From Streptomyces sp. Root1304 (GTDB taxonomy: Bacteria; Actinomycetota; Actinomycetes; Streptomycetales; Streptomycetaceae): DNA of 64,000 bases. A model generated the notes under the pieces. It was not told the origin of the DNA, ran no database searches, and worked only from the letters and a program-made list of their open reading frames with translations. The DNA lies in contig NZ_LMEP01000012.1 of NCBI RefSeq assembly GCF_001426405.1, positions 499,921 to 563,920 of the forward strand, read 5' to 3'. Every line of letters starts with the position of its first letter. The stretch's first letter is position 1. Below, piece by piece: positions 15,919-24,149 of the stretch. The position numbers and the translations under genes are program-made.

Positions 15919-17289
15919 CTACTCGATCGCGCCGCTCGCGCGCAGCATGTCCTCGCGCTCGACGATCTTCACGCGCTCGCGGCCCTGCGCCTCGCCGAGC
16001 GCCTTCTCGGCGGCGTCCAGGGCGTGCCAGCCCTCCCACGTCGTGTACGTGAGGCCCCGGCTCTCCAGGAAGGACACGACCGCGTCCTCCTCCGGGGTGT
16101 CCGGGGTGAGCAGGCGCCCGTTCGCGAAGTCGTCCAGGAGGTTCGCCACGGTCTCGTTGGCGTCGCCCTTGGTGTGGCCGATGAGGCCGACGGGGCCGCG
16201 CCGGATCCAGCCGGTGCAGTAGGTGGAGGCCATGTGCTCGCCGGTCTCCTCGATGACCCGGCCGCCCTCGTCCGGGAGGGTGCCGCTGGTGGTGTCCCAT
16301 GGCAGCTTGGGCAGCTCGTCGGAGAGGTAGCCGACGGCGCGGTAGACCGACTGGACGTCCCAGTCGGTGGTCGTGCCGGTGCCCTTGACGTTGCCGGTGC
16401 CGTCCAGCTCGGTGCGCTCGGTGCGCAGGCCGACGACCCGGCCGTCCTCGCCGAGGATCTCGACGGGCGACTCGAAGAAGTGCAGGAAGAGCTTGTGCGG
16501 GCGGTCGCCGACGTCGCGGATCGCCCAGTTCTCCAGGGTCTTGGCGACCATGTCGGTCTGCTTGTTCTTGCGCCGCTCGGCGATCGAGCCCTCGTCGTAG
16601 TCGATGTCCTCGGGGTTGACGATGACCTCGATGGTGGGGGAGTGGTCCAGCTCGCGCAGCTCCATGGGGCTGAACTTCGCCTGGGCAGGACCGCGGCGCC
16701 CGAAGACGTGGATCTCGACGGCCTTGTTGGCCTTGAGGCCGTCGTACACGTTGGCCGGGATCTCGGTCGGCAGCAGCTCGTCGCCGGTCTTGGCGAGGAT
16801 GCGGGCGATGTCGAGCGCCACGTTGCCGACGCCGAGGACGGCGACCTTCTCCGCGTCGAGCGGCCAGGTGCGCGGGACGTCCGGGTGGCCGTCGTACCAG
16901 GAGGCGAAGTCGGCGGCGCCGTACGAACCGTCCAGCTCGACGCCGGGGATGCCCAGCGGGCGGTCGGCCATGGCGCCGGTCGAGAAGACCACCGCGTCGT
17001 AGAAGGCGCGCAGGTCGTCGAGGTGGACGTCGGTGCCGTAGTCGATGTTGCCGAAGAGGCGGACCTGCGGCTTGTCGAGGACCTGGTGGAGGGCGTTGAC
17101 GATGCCCTTGATGCGGGGGTGGTCGGGGGCGACGCCGTAGCGGATGAGACCGAAGGGGGCCGGCATCCGCTCGAAGAGGTCGATGGACACACCCGGCTCG
17201 GCGGCGGCCTCGGACTTCAGCAGCGCATCGGCGGCGTAGATTCCGGCGGGGCCGGCGCCGACGATCGCGACCCGGAGGGGGCGGGGCAT
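15919..17289 (-). CDS. fprA: Ferredoxin/adrenodoxin-NADP+ reductase (FprA type)
   Basis: A 456-residue flavoprotein of the adrenodoxin-reductase class. FAD Rossmann motif VAIVGAGPAGIYAADALL starts at residue 7; LFERMPAPFGLIRYGVAPDHP is the class signature; the NADP Rossmann motif VLGVGNVALDIARIL is near 160; GWIRRGPVGLIGHTKGDANE near 370 closes the FAD site. It transfers electrons from NADPH to ferredoxins that feed cytochromes P450 or other Fe-S enzymes in the cytoplasm. A candidate iron box (17337-17350) lies about 48 bases upstream of the ATG, suggesting iron control by a DmdR/IdeR regulator. Confidence 0.93.
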   Translation of the reverse strand: MPRPLRVAIVGAGPAGIYAADALLKSEAAAEPGVSIDLFERMPAPFGLIRYGVAPDHPRIKGIVNALHQVLDKPQVRLFGNIDYGTDVHLDDLRAFYDAVVFSTGAMADRPLGIPGVELDGSYGAADFASWYDGHPDVPRTWPLDAEKVAVLGVGNVALDIARILAKTGDELLPTEIPANVYDGLKANKAVEIHVFGRRGPAQAKFSPMELRELDHSPTIEVIVNPEDIDYDEGSIAERRKNKQTDMVAKTLENWAIRDVGDRPHKLFLHFFESPVEILGEDGRVVGLRTERTELDGTGNVKGTGTTTDWDVQSVYRAVGYLSDELPKLPWDTTSGTLPDEGGRVIEETGEHMASTYCTGWIRRGPVGLIGHTKGDANETVANLLDDFANGRLLTPDTPEEDAVVSFLESRGLTYTTWEGWHALDAAEKALGEAQGRERVKIVEREDMLRASGAIE

Positions 17290-17336
17290 GACTGGGTTCC
17301 CTTCGCAAAGCGACGTGGCGGCGAGGCCGCCGACAC

Positions 17337-17350
17337 TTAGGCCACCCTAA
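17337..17350 (-). promoter_or_regulatory. Candidate iron box (DmdR/IdeR-like) upstream of fprA
   Basis: TTAGG-CCAC-CCTAA is a perfect 5-4-5 inverted repeat. It matches the 14-base core of the IdeR/DmdR1 19-base consensus (TTAGGCTCACCTAA) at 12 of 14 positions; the outer five bases do not match. Confidence 0.45.
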
Positions 17351-17398
17351 ATAATGCCGCGCCCGGATCGGTACCCGACCCTGGTCTATGAACTCATA

Positions 17399-17429
17399 AG
17401 GCGGACTTATGACTTCCATAAGTCCGCCT
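17399..17429 (-). terminator. Hairpin downstream of the ABM-like gene
   Basis: AGGCGGACTTATG pairs perfectly with CATAAGTCCGCCT (13 bp, 5-base loop), 55 bases past the stop of the minus-strand gene ending at 17485. It could alternatively be an operator for fprA. Confidence 0.5.
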
Positions 17430-17484
17430 GTGCATCGTAAGGGCGGTCCGGCGACGCCCGGTCCCGAAGGGCCCCGGACCGTCC

Positions 17485-17778
17485 CTAGCTGACGACGACG
17501 TTGTACGCCGGGATGATGACGGGCTGGATGTCCGCCTGGCCGAGGTCGGCCAGGACCGGGCCGAAGGCCTTCGCGTGGGCTTCGAGGGCCTCCGTGCTCT
17601 CCCAGACCTCGGTCACCCGGAATCCGCTCTCGGACGGCCCCGCCGCGTGGGAGATCAGGCCCGGGTTCGAGACGTCCGCGAACCGTGTGAAGCCCTGCCC
17701 GTCGGTCATGCGGTCGATGACCGCGTCGTAGAGGTCCTGTCCGGCGCCGGGGAACTCGAAGGTGACGATGATGGCCAT
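17485..17778 (-). CDS. Small dimeric alpha-beta barrel (ABM-like) protein
   Basis: A 97-residue protein with the antibiotic-biosynthesis-monooxygenase-like ferredoxin fold pattern: IIVTFEFPGAGQDLYDAVIDRM, then GFRVTEVWESTEALEAHAKAFGPVLADL, and the final PAYNVVVS strand. Relatives are small dimeric stress-response or quinone-handling proteins; no catalytic residue can be assigned. ATG at 17778. A TAGGAT-like -10 (17833-17838 on the minus strand) lies upstream. It is a single gene separated from fprA by about 195 bases containing a hairpin. Confidence 0.75.
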   Translation of the reverse strand: MAIIVTFEFPGAGQDLYDAVIDRMTDGQGFTRFADVSNPGLISHAAGPSESGFRVTEVWESTEALEAHAKAFGPVLADLGQADIQPVIIPAYNVVVS

Positions 17779-18219
17779 GGCGATGCCCCTGTCTCGGTCG
17801 GCCGCCGCACGGCTGCGGCGGCAACGCCCGAGATCCTAGCCCTAAGTAATCGACTGATCTCACAGAGCGACGGGCGGGGTTGCCTCGCCGCCGCCGTCTC
17901 CGCGGCCTCGTGGAAATAGGGCGCGCGTGGCGACTTGTCGATGGGTTCGCGTCGGATCCGTTCGAAAATACCGCCGGTTCGCGGTGCCGTCGTTTCTCTT
18001 CGCCGCGGCCCGCCGCGACTTTCGAATTCCCCGCTCGAACAGGCCGGGGCGTTCGCCCGAAACGAACACCCGTGCTCCTTCGGACGGGAACTAACTCCCC
18101 GAGCCCGCGCCGCAGTTGCGCGACCTGTGCATCTGCCGATTCTACGGATCCGCATCCACCCTGGTGAGGCGAAGCGGGAAATGGATTCAGAAAGGCATAC
18201 GTTGGTGAAGGAAGACATC
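17779..18219. other. Long intergenic region, 441 bases
   Basis: No convincing gene. It has the promoter side of the ABM-like gene at the left and, at the right, the upstream region of the coupled small genes. It is less GC-rich than its surroundings, with many TTCGAA/TTTCGAAT-type patches (17960-18065). In-frame extension of the small gene at 18220 upstream to ATG 18181 is possible but has no better ribosome site. Confidence 0.6.
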
Positions 18220-18441
18220 ATGAAGACGACCACGGGGACACTCGACGCCGCACAAGAGGCCGTGACGGAATTGCGCGAGGCGCTCGCCAGGGCGGGAATC
18301 ACGCTTCCCTCGCTCGGGCTCGACGCCGTCACGCTCACCGCGGACCCCCCGAGGCCGCTCGTCGAATTGGGACGCTGCACGGTGGGAACGGCCCGGCTCC
18401 TCGCCGCCGCCGTACTGCCGGAGGAGGAGGGCCGGTCATGA
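18220..18441 (+). CDS. Small conserved hypothetical protein, first of a coupled pair
   Basis: A 73-residue acidic/hydrophobic protein (TLDAAQEAVTELREALARAGI, then PRPLVELGRCTVGTARLLAAAVLP). The first part is a probable helix; the second half is hydrophobic enough for an amphipathic or interaction helix. ATG at 18220 follows GAAGGAAG at good spacing. The stop overlaps the start of the next gene (ATGA), so both are made together. I do not recognise a named family. Its promoter lies in an unusually long, lower-GC intergenic region. Confidence 0.7.
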   Translation: MKTTTGTLDAAQEAVTELREALARAGITLPSLGLDAVTLTADPPRPLVELGRCTVGTARLLAAAVLPEEEGRS

Positions 18442-18653
18442 CGCTGCCCATCGGGTCGTACGTCGTCGAGATCCGCACCGGGCGGGTCGGAAGGGTCATG
18501 GGCCACGAGGGCCCGTACGTCCAGATCCGTCCGCTCGGCGGCGGGCGCGAATGGGACGTGGAGCCCCAGGACGTACGGGAGGCCACCTCGGCCGAGCGGC
18601 TGAGCGCGGCCACCGCGCACGTGAACGCGCGCAGCCGGGGCGAGGTGCCCTGA
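18438..18653 (+). CDS. Small conserved hypothetical protein with a KOW/SH3-like strand pattern
   Basis: A 71-residue protein (IGSYVVEIRTGRVGRVMGHEG, then YVQIRPLGGGREWDVEPQDVRE and ATAHVNARSRGEVP). The glycine spacing and strand pattern resemble a small SH3-like barrel such as a KOW or CAP-Gly-like unit, often used to bind nucleic acid or protein; this is inference. It overlaps the preceding gene by four bases. This type of protein is, to my knowledge, common in streptomycetes, but its function is undescribed. Confidence 0.72.
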   Translation: MTLPIGSYVVEIRTGRVGRVMGHEGPYVQIRPLGGGREWDVEPQDVREATSAERLSAATAHVNARSRGEVP

Positions 18654-18670
18654 CCCGGGCCCGCAGCGGC

Positions 18671-18708
18671 CCGTTCCGCGACTCCCGGTCCGTTCCGCGA
18701 CTCCCGGT
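18671..18708 (+). repeat. Two perfect tandem copies of a 19-bp unit
   Basis: CCGTTCCGCGACTCCCGGT occurs at 18671-18689 and immediately again at 18690-18708, upstream of recO. Confidence 0.9.
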
Positions 18709-18730
18709 CCGGGCTCGCCCTCCCGTACGC

Positions 18731-18736
18731 GAGAAT
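18731..18736 (+). promoter_or_regulatory. Putative -10 box of a leaderless recO promoter
   Basis: GAGAAT lies six bases before the recO ATG, like GACAAT before era and dusB. Confidence 0.4.
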
Positions 18737-18742
18737 GGGCCC

Positions 18743-19492
18743 ATGAGTCTGTTCCGCGACGACGGCATCGTGCTGCGCACCCAGAAGCTGGGTGAAGCGG
18801 ACCGCATCATCACGATCCTCACGCGCGGTCACGGGCGGGTACGCGCCGTGGCGCGGGGCGTCCGGCGGACCAAGTCGAAGTTCGGCGCACGGCTCGAACC
18901 GTTCTCGCACGTGGACATCCAGTTCTTCGCCCGGGGGAGTGAGCTGGTCGGACGCGGACTGCCGCTCTGCACCCAGAGCGAGACGATCGCCCCCTACGGC
19001 GGCGGAATCGTCGCCGACTACGCCCGGTACACCGCCGGCACCGCGATGCTGGAGACGGCGGAGCGCTTCACCGACCACGAGGGCGAACCCGCCGTCCAGC
19101 AGTACCTGCTGCTCGTGGGCGGTCTGCGGACCCTCGCCCGCGGCGAGCACGCCCCCCACCTCATCCTGGACGCCTTCCTCCTCCGCTCCCTCGCCGTGAA
19201 CGGCTACGCGCCGAGCTTCGAGGACTGTGCGAAATGCGGAATGCACGGGCCGAACCGGTTCTTCTCGGTCGCGGCCGGCGGCGTCATCTGCGGCGACTGC
19301 CGGGTACCCGGAAGCGTCGTACCCTCTGCGGAGGCCATCGGCCTGCTCAGCGCGCTGCTCACCGGCGACTGGGAGACGGCGGACGCGTGCGAGCCGCGTC
19401 ACGTCAGGGAGGGCAGCGGACTCGTGTCCGCCTATCTGCACTGGCACCTGGAGCGCGGCCTGCGCTCCCTGCGGTACGTAGAGAAGAGCTAG
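18743..19492 (+). CDS. recO: DNA repair protein RecO
   Basis: A 249-residue protein: N-terminal OB fold (LFRDDGIVLRTQKLGEADRIITILTRGHG, GVRRTKSKFGARLEPFSHV), a helical middle and a C-terminal zinc finger with CAKCG and CGDC. RecO loads RecA onto SSB-coated single-stranded DNA in the RecFOR recombination pathway. The ATG at 18743 starts six bases after a GAGAAT -10-like box. It is followed by uppS after 13 bases, an arrangement conserved in actinobacteria, so both are likely co-transcribed. Confidence 0.95.
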   Translation: MSLFRDDGIVLRTQKLGEADRIITILTRGHGRVRAVARGVRRTKSKFGARLEPFSHVDIQFFARGSELVGRGLPLCTQSETIAPYGGGIVADYARYTAGTAMLETAERFTDHEGEPAVQQYLLLVGGLRTLARGEHAPHLILDAFLLRSLAVNGYAPSFEDCAKCGMHGPNRFFSVAAGGVICGDCRVPGSVVPSAEAIGLLSALLTGDWETADACEPRHVREGSGLVSAYLHWHLERGLRSLRYVEKS

Positions 19493-19505
19493 GAGATCCA
19501 TCGCC

Positions 19506-20330
19506 ATGGCCATCGCACGACTCCTCGGGCGCCAGCGTCGGGAGTACAGCACCCCCGAGCCGCACCCGTCCGGCGCCCGCCCGCCGAAGCTCCAGTCGGA
19601 GCTGGTCCCGGAACACGTCGCGATCGTCATGGACGGCAACGGCCGCTGGGCGAAGGAGCGCGGACTGCCGCGCACCGAGGGCCACAAGGTCGGCGCCGAG
19701 CAGGTGCTCGACGTGCTCCAGGGCGCGATCGAGATGGGCGTGGGATCGATCTCGCTGTACGCCTTCTCCACCGAGAACTGGAAGCGCTCGCCCGAAGAGG
19801 TGCGCTTCCTGATGAACTTCAACCGCGACTTCATCCGCAAGTCCCGCGACCAGCTCGACTCGCTCGGCGTCCGGGTGCGCTGGGTGGGCCGCATGCCGAA
19901 GCTGTGGAAGTCGGTCGCCAAGGAGCTCCAGGTCGCCCAGGAGCAGACCAAGGACAACACCAAGCTGACGCTGTACTTCTGCATGAACTACGGCGGTCGC
20001 GCCGAGCTGACGGACGCGGCGCAGGCGATGGCCGAGGACGTCAAGGCGGGCAGGCTCGACCCGGCGAAGATCACCGAGAAGACCATCCAGAAGTACCTGT
20101 ACTACCCGGACATGCCGGACGTGGACCTCTTCCTGCGGCCCAGCGGCGAGCAGCGCACCTCCAACTACCTGATCTGGCAGAGCGCGTACGCCGAGATGGT
20201 CTTCCAGGACGTGCTGTGGCCCGACTTCGACCGCCGTGACCTGTGGCGGGCGTGCGTCGAGTTCGCCCAGCGCGACCGCCGCTTCGGCGGCGTGGACCCG
20301 GCCGACATGGCCGTGCTCGACAAGGCCTGA
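19506..20330 (+). CDS. uppS: Isoprenyl (polyprenyl) diphosphate synthase, cis-type
   Basis: A 274-residue cis-prenyltransferase. It elongates an allylic diphosphate with isopentenyl diphosphate to make the lipid carrier for peptidoglycan and other wall polymers. The catalytic Asp lies in VAIVMDGNGRWA (D43); other signatures are YAFSTENWKRSPEEV, and near the C-terminus DLFLRPSGEQRTSNYLIWQ with the pyrophosphate-binding Arg residues. The first 30 residues are a family-typical basic extension. It follows recO by 13 bases, with GGAG before its ATG. Confidence 0.95.
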   Translation: MAIARLLGRQRREYSTPEPHPSGARPPKLQSELVPEHVAIVMDGNGRWAKERGLPRTEGHKVGAEQVLDVLQGAIEMGVGSISLYAFSTENWKRSPEEVRFLMNFNRDFIRKSRDQLDSLGVRVRWVGRMPKLWKSVAKELQVAQEQTKDNTKLTLYFCMNYGGRAELTDAAQAMAEDVKAGRLDPAKITEKTIQKYLYYPDMPDVDLFLRPSGEQRTSNYLIWQSAYAEMVFQDVLWPDFDRRDLWRACVEFAQRDRRFGGVDPADMAVLDKA

Positions 20331-20351
20331 GCCGAACCCGGGGGGATCACC

Positions 20352-20870
20352 ATGGACGAACAGCTCGTGCTCGCCTATTCGCCCGACCTCGGCGAGGTGA
20401 AGGAGGCCGTACGGGTCCGGCTGCGGGCGACCGTCTGGTGGCGGCTGCTGCGGTGGGCGGCCTGGGGCGCCGGCGTGCTCGCCCTCCTGGTCGTCGGCCT
20501 GGCCCTGCTGCCGCCCTCGCCGGAACCGGGCACGGCAGCCCGGCTGGCGGCACTCGGCCTCGTCGCCGTGGGCTGTGCGGAGGCGCTGCCCTGGCTGACG
20601 GCCCGGATCGTCTTCCGGCTGATCAAGGCCCAGGGCGATGCCACGGCCGTCGTCGGCGAGGACGGGGCCCGGTGGACCTCCCGGGACACCGACACCACGA
20701 TCCGGTGGGGGCTGCTGCCCCGGTACGTGGAGACGCCCCGGCTCTTCGTCCTGCTCACGTCCCAGCAGTCCGGCACCGGCTTCGCGTACCTGCCCAAGCG
20801 CGGACTCGCCGCCCCGGCCGACGCCGACCGGCTGCGGGCGATCCTGGACCGGAACATCACCCACGCCTGA
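20352..20870 (+). CDS. YcxB-like membrane protein
   Basis: A 172-residue protein with two hydrophobic helices (about 30-52 and 60-82, WAAWGAGVLALLVVGLALL and LAALGLVAVGCAEAL) and a C-terminal YcxB-like domain (about 95-165: GEDGARWTSRDTDTTIRWGLLPRYVETPRLFVLL, FAYLPKRGL). Proteins of this domain are small membrane proteins of unknown function. It follows uppS by 21 bases and is closed by a strong hairpin at 20876, so it is probably the last gene of the recO-uppS transcript. Confidence 0.75.
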   Translation: MDEQLVLAYSPDLGEVKEAVRVRLRATVWWRLLRWAAWGAGVLALLVVGLALLPPSPEPGTAARLAALGLVAVGCAEALPWLTARIVFRLIKAQGDATAVVGEDGARWTSRDTDTTIRWGLLPRYVETPRLFVLLTSQQSGTGFAYLPKRGLAAPADADRLRAILDRNITHA

Positions 20871-20875
20871 GACGA

Positions 20876-20917
20876 CGAGCGGGCCCGCACCGGATTCCTC
20901 CGGTGCGGGCCCGCTCG
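20876..20917. terminator. Bidirectional terminator between the YcxB-like gene and zur
   Basis: An 18-bp perfect stem (20876-20893 with 20900-20917) and a 6-base loop lie between the convergent genes. Confidence 0.88.
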
Positions 20918-20950
20918 TATGTCAGGTCACCGCTCAGGTGACCGCTCGGG

Positions 20951-21361
20951 TCACTTCCCCGCGCAGTCCGCGCACGTCCCGAAGATCTCCACCGTGTGCG
21001 CCACGTTCACGAAGCCGTGCTCCGAGGCGATCGTCTCGGCCCACTGCTCCACCATCGGGCCCTCCACCTCCACGGCCTTGCCGCAGACGCGGCAGACCAG
21101 GTGGTGGTGGTGGTCGCCGGTCGAGCAGCGGCGGTACACCGTCTCGCCCTCGCTCGTGCGCAGCGCGTCGACCTCGCCCGCGTCCGCGAGGGACTGGAGC
21201 GTGCGGTAGACGGTGGTGAGGCCGACCGAGTCGCCGCGGTGCTTGAGCATGTCGTGCAGCTCCTGGGCGCTGCGGAACTCGTCCACCTCGTTCAGCGCCG
21301 CCGACACGGCGGCCCGCTGCTTGGTCGAGCGGCCTCGTACGGGGGGTCCTGCCGTCACCAC
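20951..21361 (-). CDS. zur: Zinc uptake regulator Zur (Fur family)
   Basis: A 136-residue Fur-family repressor: winged helix (about 15-80, FRSAQELHDMLKHRGDSVGLTTVYRTLQSL), then a metal-binding dimerisation domain with YRRCSTGDHHHHLVCRVCGK and a final CADC pair; the two Cys pairs form the structural zinc site and the His run contributes regulatory sites. It is very close, as I remember it, to the characterised Zur of Streptomyces coelicolor. With zinc bound it represses uptake genes. GTG at 21361 follows AGGAGG by five bases. It lies 71 bases downstream of znuB in the same direction, so it may be co-transcribed with the transporter it controls. Confidence 0.95.
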   Translation of the reverse strand: MVTAGPPVRGRSTKQRAAVSAALNEVDEFRSAQELHDMLKHRGDSVGLTTVYRTLQSLADAGEVDALRTSEGETVYRRCSTGDHHHHLVCRVCGKAVEVEGPMVEQWAETIASEHGFVNVAHTVEIFGTCADCAGK

Positions 21362-21432
21362 GGGGGCCTCCTAGAATGCTTGTCTGCCCCCGCCATTCTG
21401 CCAGTCCCCCGTGTCCCCGAGGCCTGACCGGA

Positions 21433-22326
21433 TCAGACCTTCACGTCGTCCGTCGGCCGCCGCGTGGCCGGAACCTGCGCGTCGCAGTCCCTCGTGGCCG
21501 CCTCCGCCGCCCGCGCCCGCCGTTTCGCGAGCGGGGTGGCGAGCAGGGTCAGGACGATGAAGACCCCGATCGCGTACAGGACGATCGTCGCGCCGGGCGG
21601 TACGTCCTGGTAGTACGAGGTGACCGTGCCCGCGAGGGTGACCGTGATGCCGGTCGCCACCGCGAGGACGAAGGTCGTGCGGAAGGACTTCGACAGCTGC
21701 TGGGCCGCCGCCACCGGCACCACCATCAGCGCGCTGACCAGGAGCAGGCCCACGACCCGCATGGCGACCGTGACGGTCACCGCCGCCGTGACGGCGATCA
21801 GCAGGTTCAGGGCGCGCACCGGCAGACCGGTGACCCGGGCGAACTCCTCGTCCTGGCTGACGGCGAAGAGCTGCCTGCGCAGACCGACCGTGACCAGGAC
21901 GACGAAGGCCGCCAGGATCGCGATGGCGGTGATGTCCTCGGTGGACACCGTGGAGAGCGAGCCGAAGAGGTACGAGCTGAGGTTGGCGTTGGAGCCGGTC
22001 GGCGAGAGGTTGATCAGCAGGACGCCGCCCGCCATACCGCCGTAGAAGAGCAGCGCGAGCGCCAGGTCGCCGCGGGTCTTCCCGTACGCTCTGATCAGCT
22101 CCATCGCGACCGAGCCGACGACGGCGACCAGGGTCGCCATCCAGACCGGGCTGGAGTTCAGGAGGAAGCCGAGGCCGACGCCCGTCATGGCGACATGGCC
22201 GATGCCGTCGCCCATCAGCGCCTGGCGGCGCTGCACCAGGTAGATGCCGACGGCGGGGGCGGTGATGCCGACGAGGACGGCCGCGAGGAGCGCCCGCTGC
22301 ATGAAGGCCGGTTCGAGGAAGTCCAT
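21433..22326 (-). CDS. znuB: Zinc ABC transporter permease ZnuB
   Basis: A 297-residue integral membrane protein of the ABC-3 family with eight or nine hydrophobic helices (VGITAPAVGIYLVQRRQALMGDGIGH at the start is the family signature). It forms the channel for zinc import with ZnuC and ZnuA. The C-terminus is a basic cytoplasmic tail (KRRARAAEA...). Start ATG at 22326 lies two bases past the znuC stop. Confidence 0.94.
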   Translation of the reverse strand: MDFLEPAFMQRALLAAVLVGITAPAVGIYLVQRRQALMGDGIGHVAMTGVGLGFLLNSSPVWMATLVAVVGSVAMELIRAYGKTRGDLALALLFYGGMAGGVLLINLSPTGSNANLSSYLFGSLSTVSTEDITAIAILAAFVVLVTVGLRRQLFAVSQDEEFARVTGLPVRALNLLIAVTAAVTVTVAMRVVGLLLVSALMVVPVAAAQQLSKSFRTTFVLAVATGITVTLAGTVTSYYQDVPPGATIVLYAIGVFIVLTLLATPLAKRRARAAEAATRDCDAQVPATRRPTDDVKV

Positions 22327-22328
22327 GG

Positions 22329-23093
22329 TCAGCTCAGCAGTCCCGTGCGGAGCGGCTCGCCGGCCGCGTGCGGATGTACGTGGTCGTGGCCGGGCAGCGC
22401 GTGCTGGCCGACGGCCTCGGGCGGCGGGCCGTCGTGGACGACGCAGCCGTCGCGGAGCACGACCGCCCGGTCGATCAGCGGCTCCAGGGGGCCCAGCTCG
22501 TGCAGGACGAGGAGGACCGAGGTGCCGCCCGCGACCTGCTCGCGCAGGGTCGCGGCCAGGATCTCCTGGCTCGCGAGGTCCACGCCCGCCATCGGCTCGT
22601 CCATGATCAGGAGTTCGGGTTCGGAGGCGAGCGCGCGGGCGATCAGGACCCGCTGGTGCTGGCCGCCGGAGAGCGCGGAGACGGAGTCCCCGGCGCGGTC
22701 GGCGAGGCCGACGAGATCGATGGCCCGCTCGACGGCGGCCCGGTCCTGCCGGGACAGCCAGCCGAGCTTCTTGCGGGACAGCCGGCCGGAGGAGACGACC
22801 TCGCGGATCGTGGCGGGCACGCCGCCGGCGGCGGTGGTGCGCTGCGGCACGTAGCCGACCCGGGCCCAGTCGCGGAACCGCTTCCGGTCGGTGCCGAACA
22901 GTTCGATCGTGCCGCCCGTCAGCGGCACCTGGCCGATGACCGAGCGGACCGCGGTGGACTTGCCGGAGCCGTTGGCGCCGAGCAGCGCGACGACCTCGCC
23001 GCGGCGCACGGTGAGGTCGACGCCCCGGAGGACGGGCCGGGCACCGAGGGCCGCCGAGGCTCCGCGGACGGAAATGACGGGGTCCGGTTCCAT
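22329..23093 (-). CDS. znuC: Zinc ABC transporter ATP-binding protein ZnuC
   Basis: A 254-residue ATPase: Walker A GANGSGKST near residue 39, Q-loop VGYVPQR, signature ALSGGQHQR, Walker B LLIMDEPMAG and H-loop VLHELG. The C-terminal end HALPGHDHVHPHAAGEP is His-rich and may bind zinc. AGGAGG precedes the ATG at 23093. It powers ZnuA/ZnuB zinc import. Confidence 0.94.
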   Translation of the reverse strand: MEPDPVISVRGASAALGARPVLRGVDLTVRRGEVVALLGANGSGKSTAVRSVIGQVPLTGGTIELFGTDRKRFRDWARVGYVPQRTTAAGGVPATIREVVSSGRLSRKKLGWLSRQDRAAVERAIDLVGLADRAGDSVSALSGGQHQRVLIARALASEPELLIMDEPMAGVDLASQEILAATLREQVAGGTSVLLVLHELGPLEPLIDRAVVLRDGCVVHDGPPPEAVGQHALPGHDHVHPHAAGEPLRTGLLS

Positions 23094-23119
23094 GGCTCGT
23101 ACCTCCTGGGATGCGGTGA

Positions 23120-24112
23120 TCACTTGGCGCCGAGGGCCTTCTGCAGCGCGGCGAGGTTGGAGCGCATGACCTCGATGTAGTCATCGCCCTTCGACTTGTC
23201 CGTGATTCCCTCCAGCGGGTCGAGCACGTCGGTCCGCAGACCGGTGTCGCCGGCGAGGGTCTTCGCGGTCTTGTCGCTCGCGAGGGTCTCGAAGAAGACG
23301 GTGGTGACCTTGTCCTTCTTCGCGATGTCCTGGATCTCCTTGATGCGGGCGGGGCTCGGCTCGGACTCGGGGTCGACGCCGGAGATGCCCTCCTGGTCCA
23401 GGCCGTACCGCTCGGCGAGGTAGCCGAAGGCGGAGTGGGTGGTGACGAAGGTCTTCGTCGGGGTGTTCTTCAGACCGGTCTCGAAGGAGGTGTCCAGGTC
23501 GCCGAGCTTCTTCACCAGGGCGGCGGTGTTCTTCTTGTAGTCGGCGGCGTGGTCCGGGTCCGCCTTCTCCAGGGCGGCGCCGACTCCCTTGGCGACCTCG
23601 GCGTACTTCACGGGGTCGAGCCAGATGTGCGGGTCGCCGCCGACCTCGGAGCCGTGGTCGTGACCGGCCTCCTCGGAGGCGTGGTCGTGGCCGGCTTCCT
23701 CGCCGCCGTGGTCGTGGCCGACCTCGGTGCCGTGCTTCTCCAGCGTGGTGAGGGCGGCCGCGTCGACGGTGTTCTTGACGCCGGCCTGGGCGATGGCGTC
23801 GTCGACGGCGGGCTGGATGCCCTTGAGGTAGAGGACGACGTCGGCCTCGCCGAGCTCGCCGATCTGCCGCGGCTTGAGCTCCAGGTCGTGGGGTTCGACG
23901 CCGGGCTTGGTGAGCGTGTCGACGGCGACGTGCGCGCCGCCTATCTGCTCGGCCAGGTACTGCATGGGGTAGAAGGACGCCACCACGTCCAGTTTGCCGT
24001 CGCTGCCCTTGTCGGCCGCACCCGAGGTCCCGCCGCAGGCGGAGAGGGTGACGGCGCCGAGGGCGACGGCTCCGGCGAGCGCGGAACGGGGTATGAGGCG
24101 GCGTACGTTCAT
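23120..24112 (-). CDS. znuA: Zinc-binding lipoprotein ZnuA
   Basis: A 330-residue extracytoplasmic solute-binding protein of the cluster A-I type. Signal peptide ends in lipobox LSAC (about residue 22), so it is a lipoprotein. Typical zinc ligands: VEPHDLELK, HIWLDPVKY and THSAFGYLA; between them (about 115-145) is a His/Asp/Glu-rich loop made of repeated GHDH units (EVGHDHGGEEAGHDHASEEA). The loop marks zinc rather than manganese transporters. First gene of znuA-znuC-znuB; a Zur-like box overlies its -35. Confidence 0.94.
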   Translation of the reverse strand: MNVRRLIPRSALAGAVALGAVTLSACGGTSGAADKGSDGKLDVVASFYPMQYLAEQIGGAHVAVDTLTKPGVEPHDLELKPRQIGELGEADVVLYLKGIQPAVDDAIAQAGVKNTVDAAALTTLEKHGTEVGHDHGGEEAGHDHASEEAGHDHGSEVGGDPHIWLDPVKYAEVAKGVGAALEKADPDHAADYKKNTAALVKKLGDLDTSFETGLKNTPTKTFVTTHSAFGYLAERYGLDQEGISGVDPESEPSPARIKEIQDIAKKDKVTTVFFETLASDKTAKTLAGDTGLRTDVLDPLEGITDKSKGDDYIEVMRSNLAALQKALGAK

Positions 24113-24133
24113 GACACCCATTTTCAACAAAGA

Positions 24134-24149
24134 TGGAAACGATTGTCAA
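24134..24149 (-). promoter_or_regulatory. Zur-like box overlapping the znuA -35
   Basis: On the minus strand TGACAATCGTTTCCA (24148-24134) matches the Streptomyces Zur consensus TGAAAATGATTTTCA at 11 of 15 positions. It overlaps TTGACA (24149-24144), followed 17 bases later by TGAAAA, a plausible -10. Binding here would block znuA transcription. Confidence 0.7.

Noticed and set aside
14320..17340. Long open frame antisense to the TPR and fprA genes
   Set aside because: It crosses two well-supported genes and their terminator, and its translation is Gly/Arg/Val-rich with no family features.
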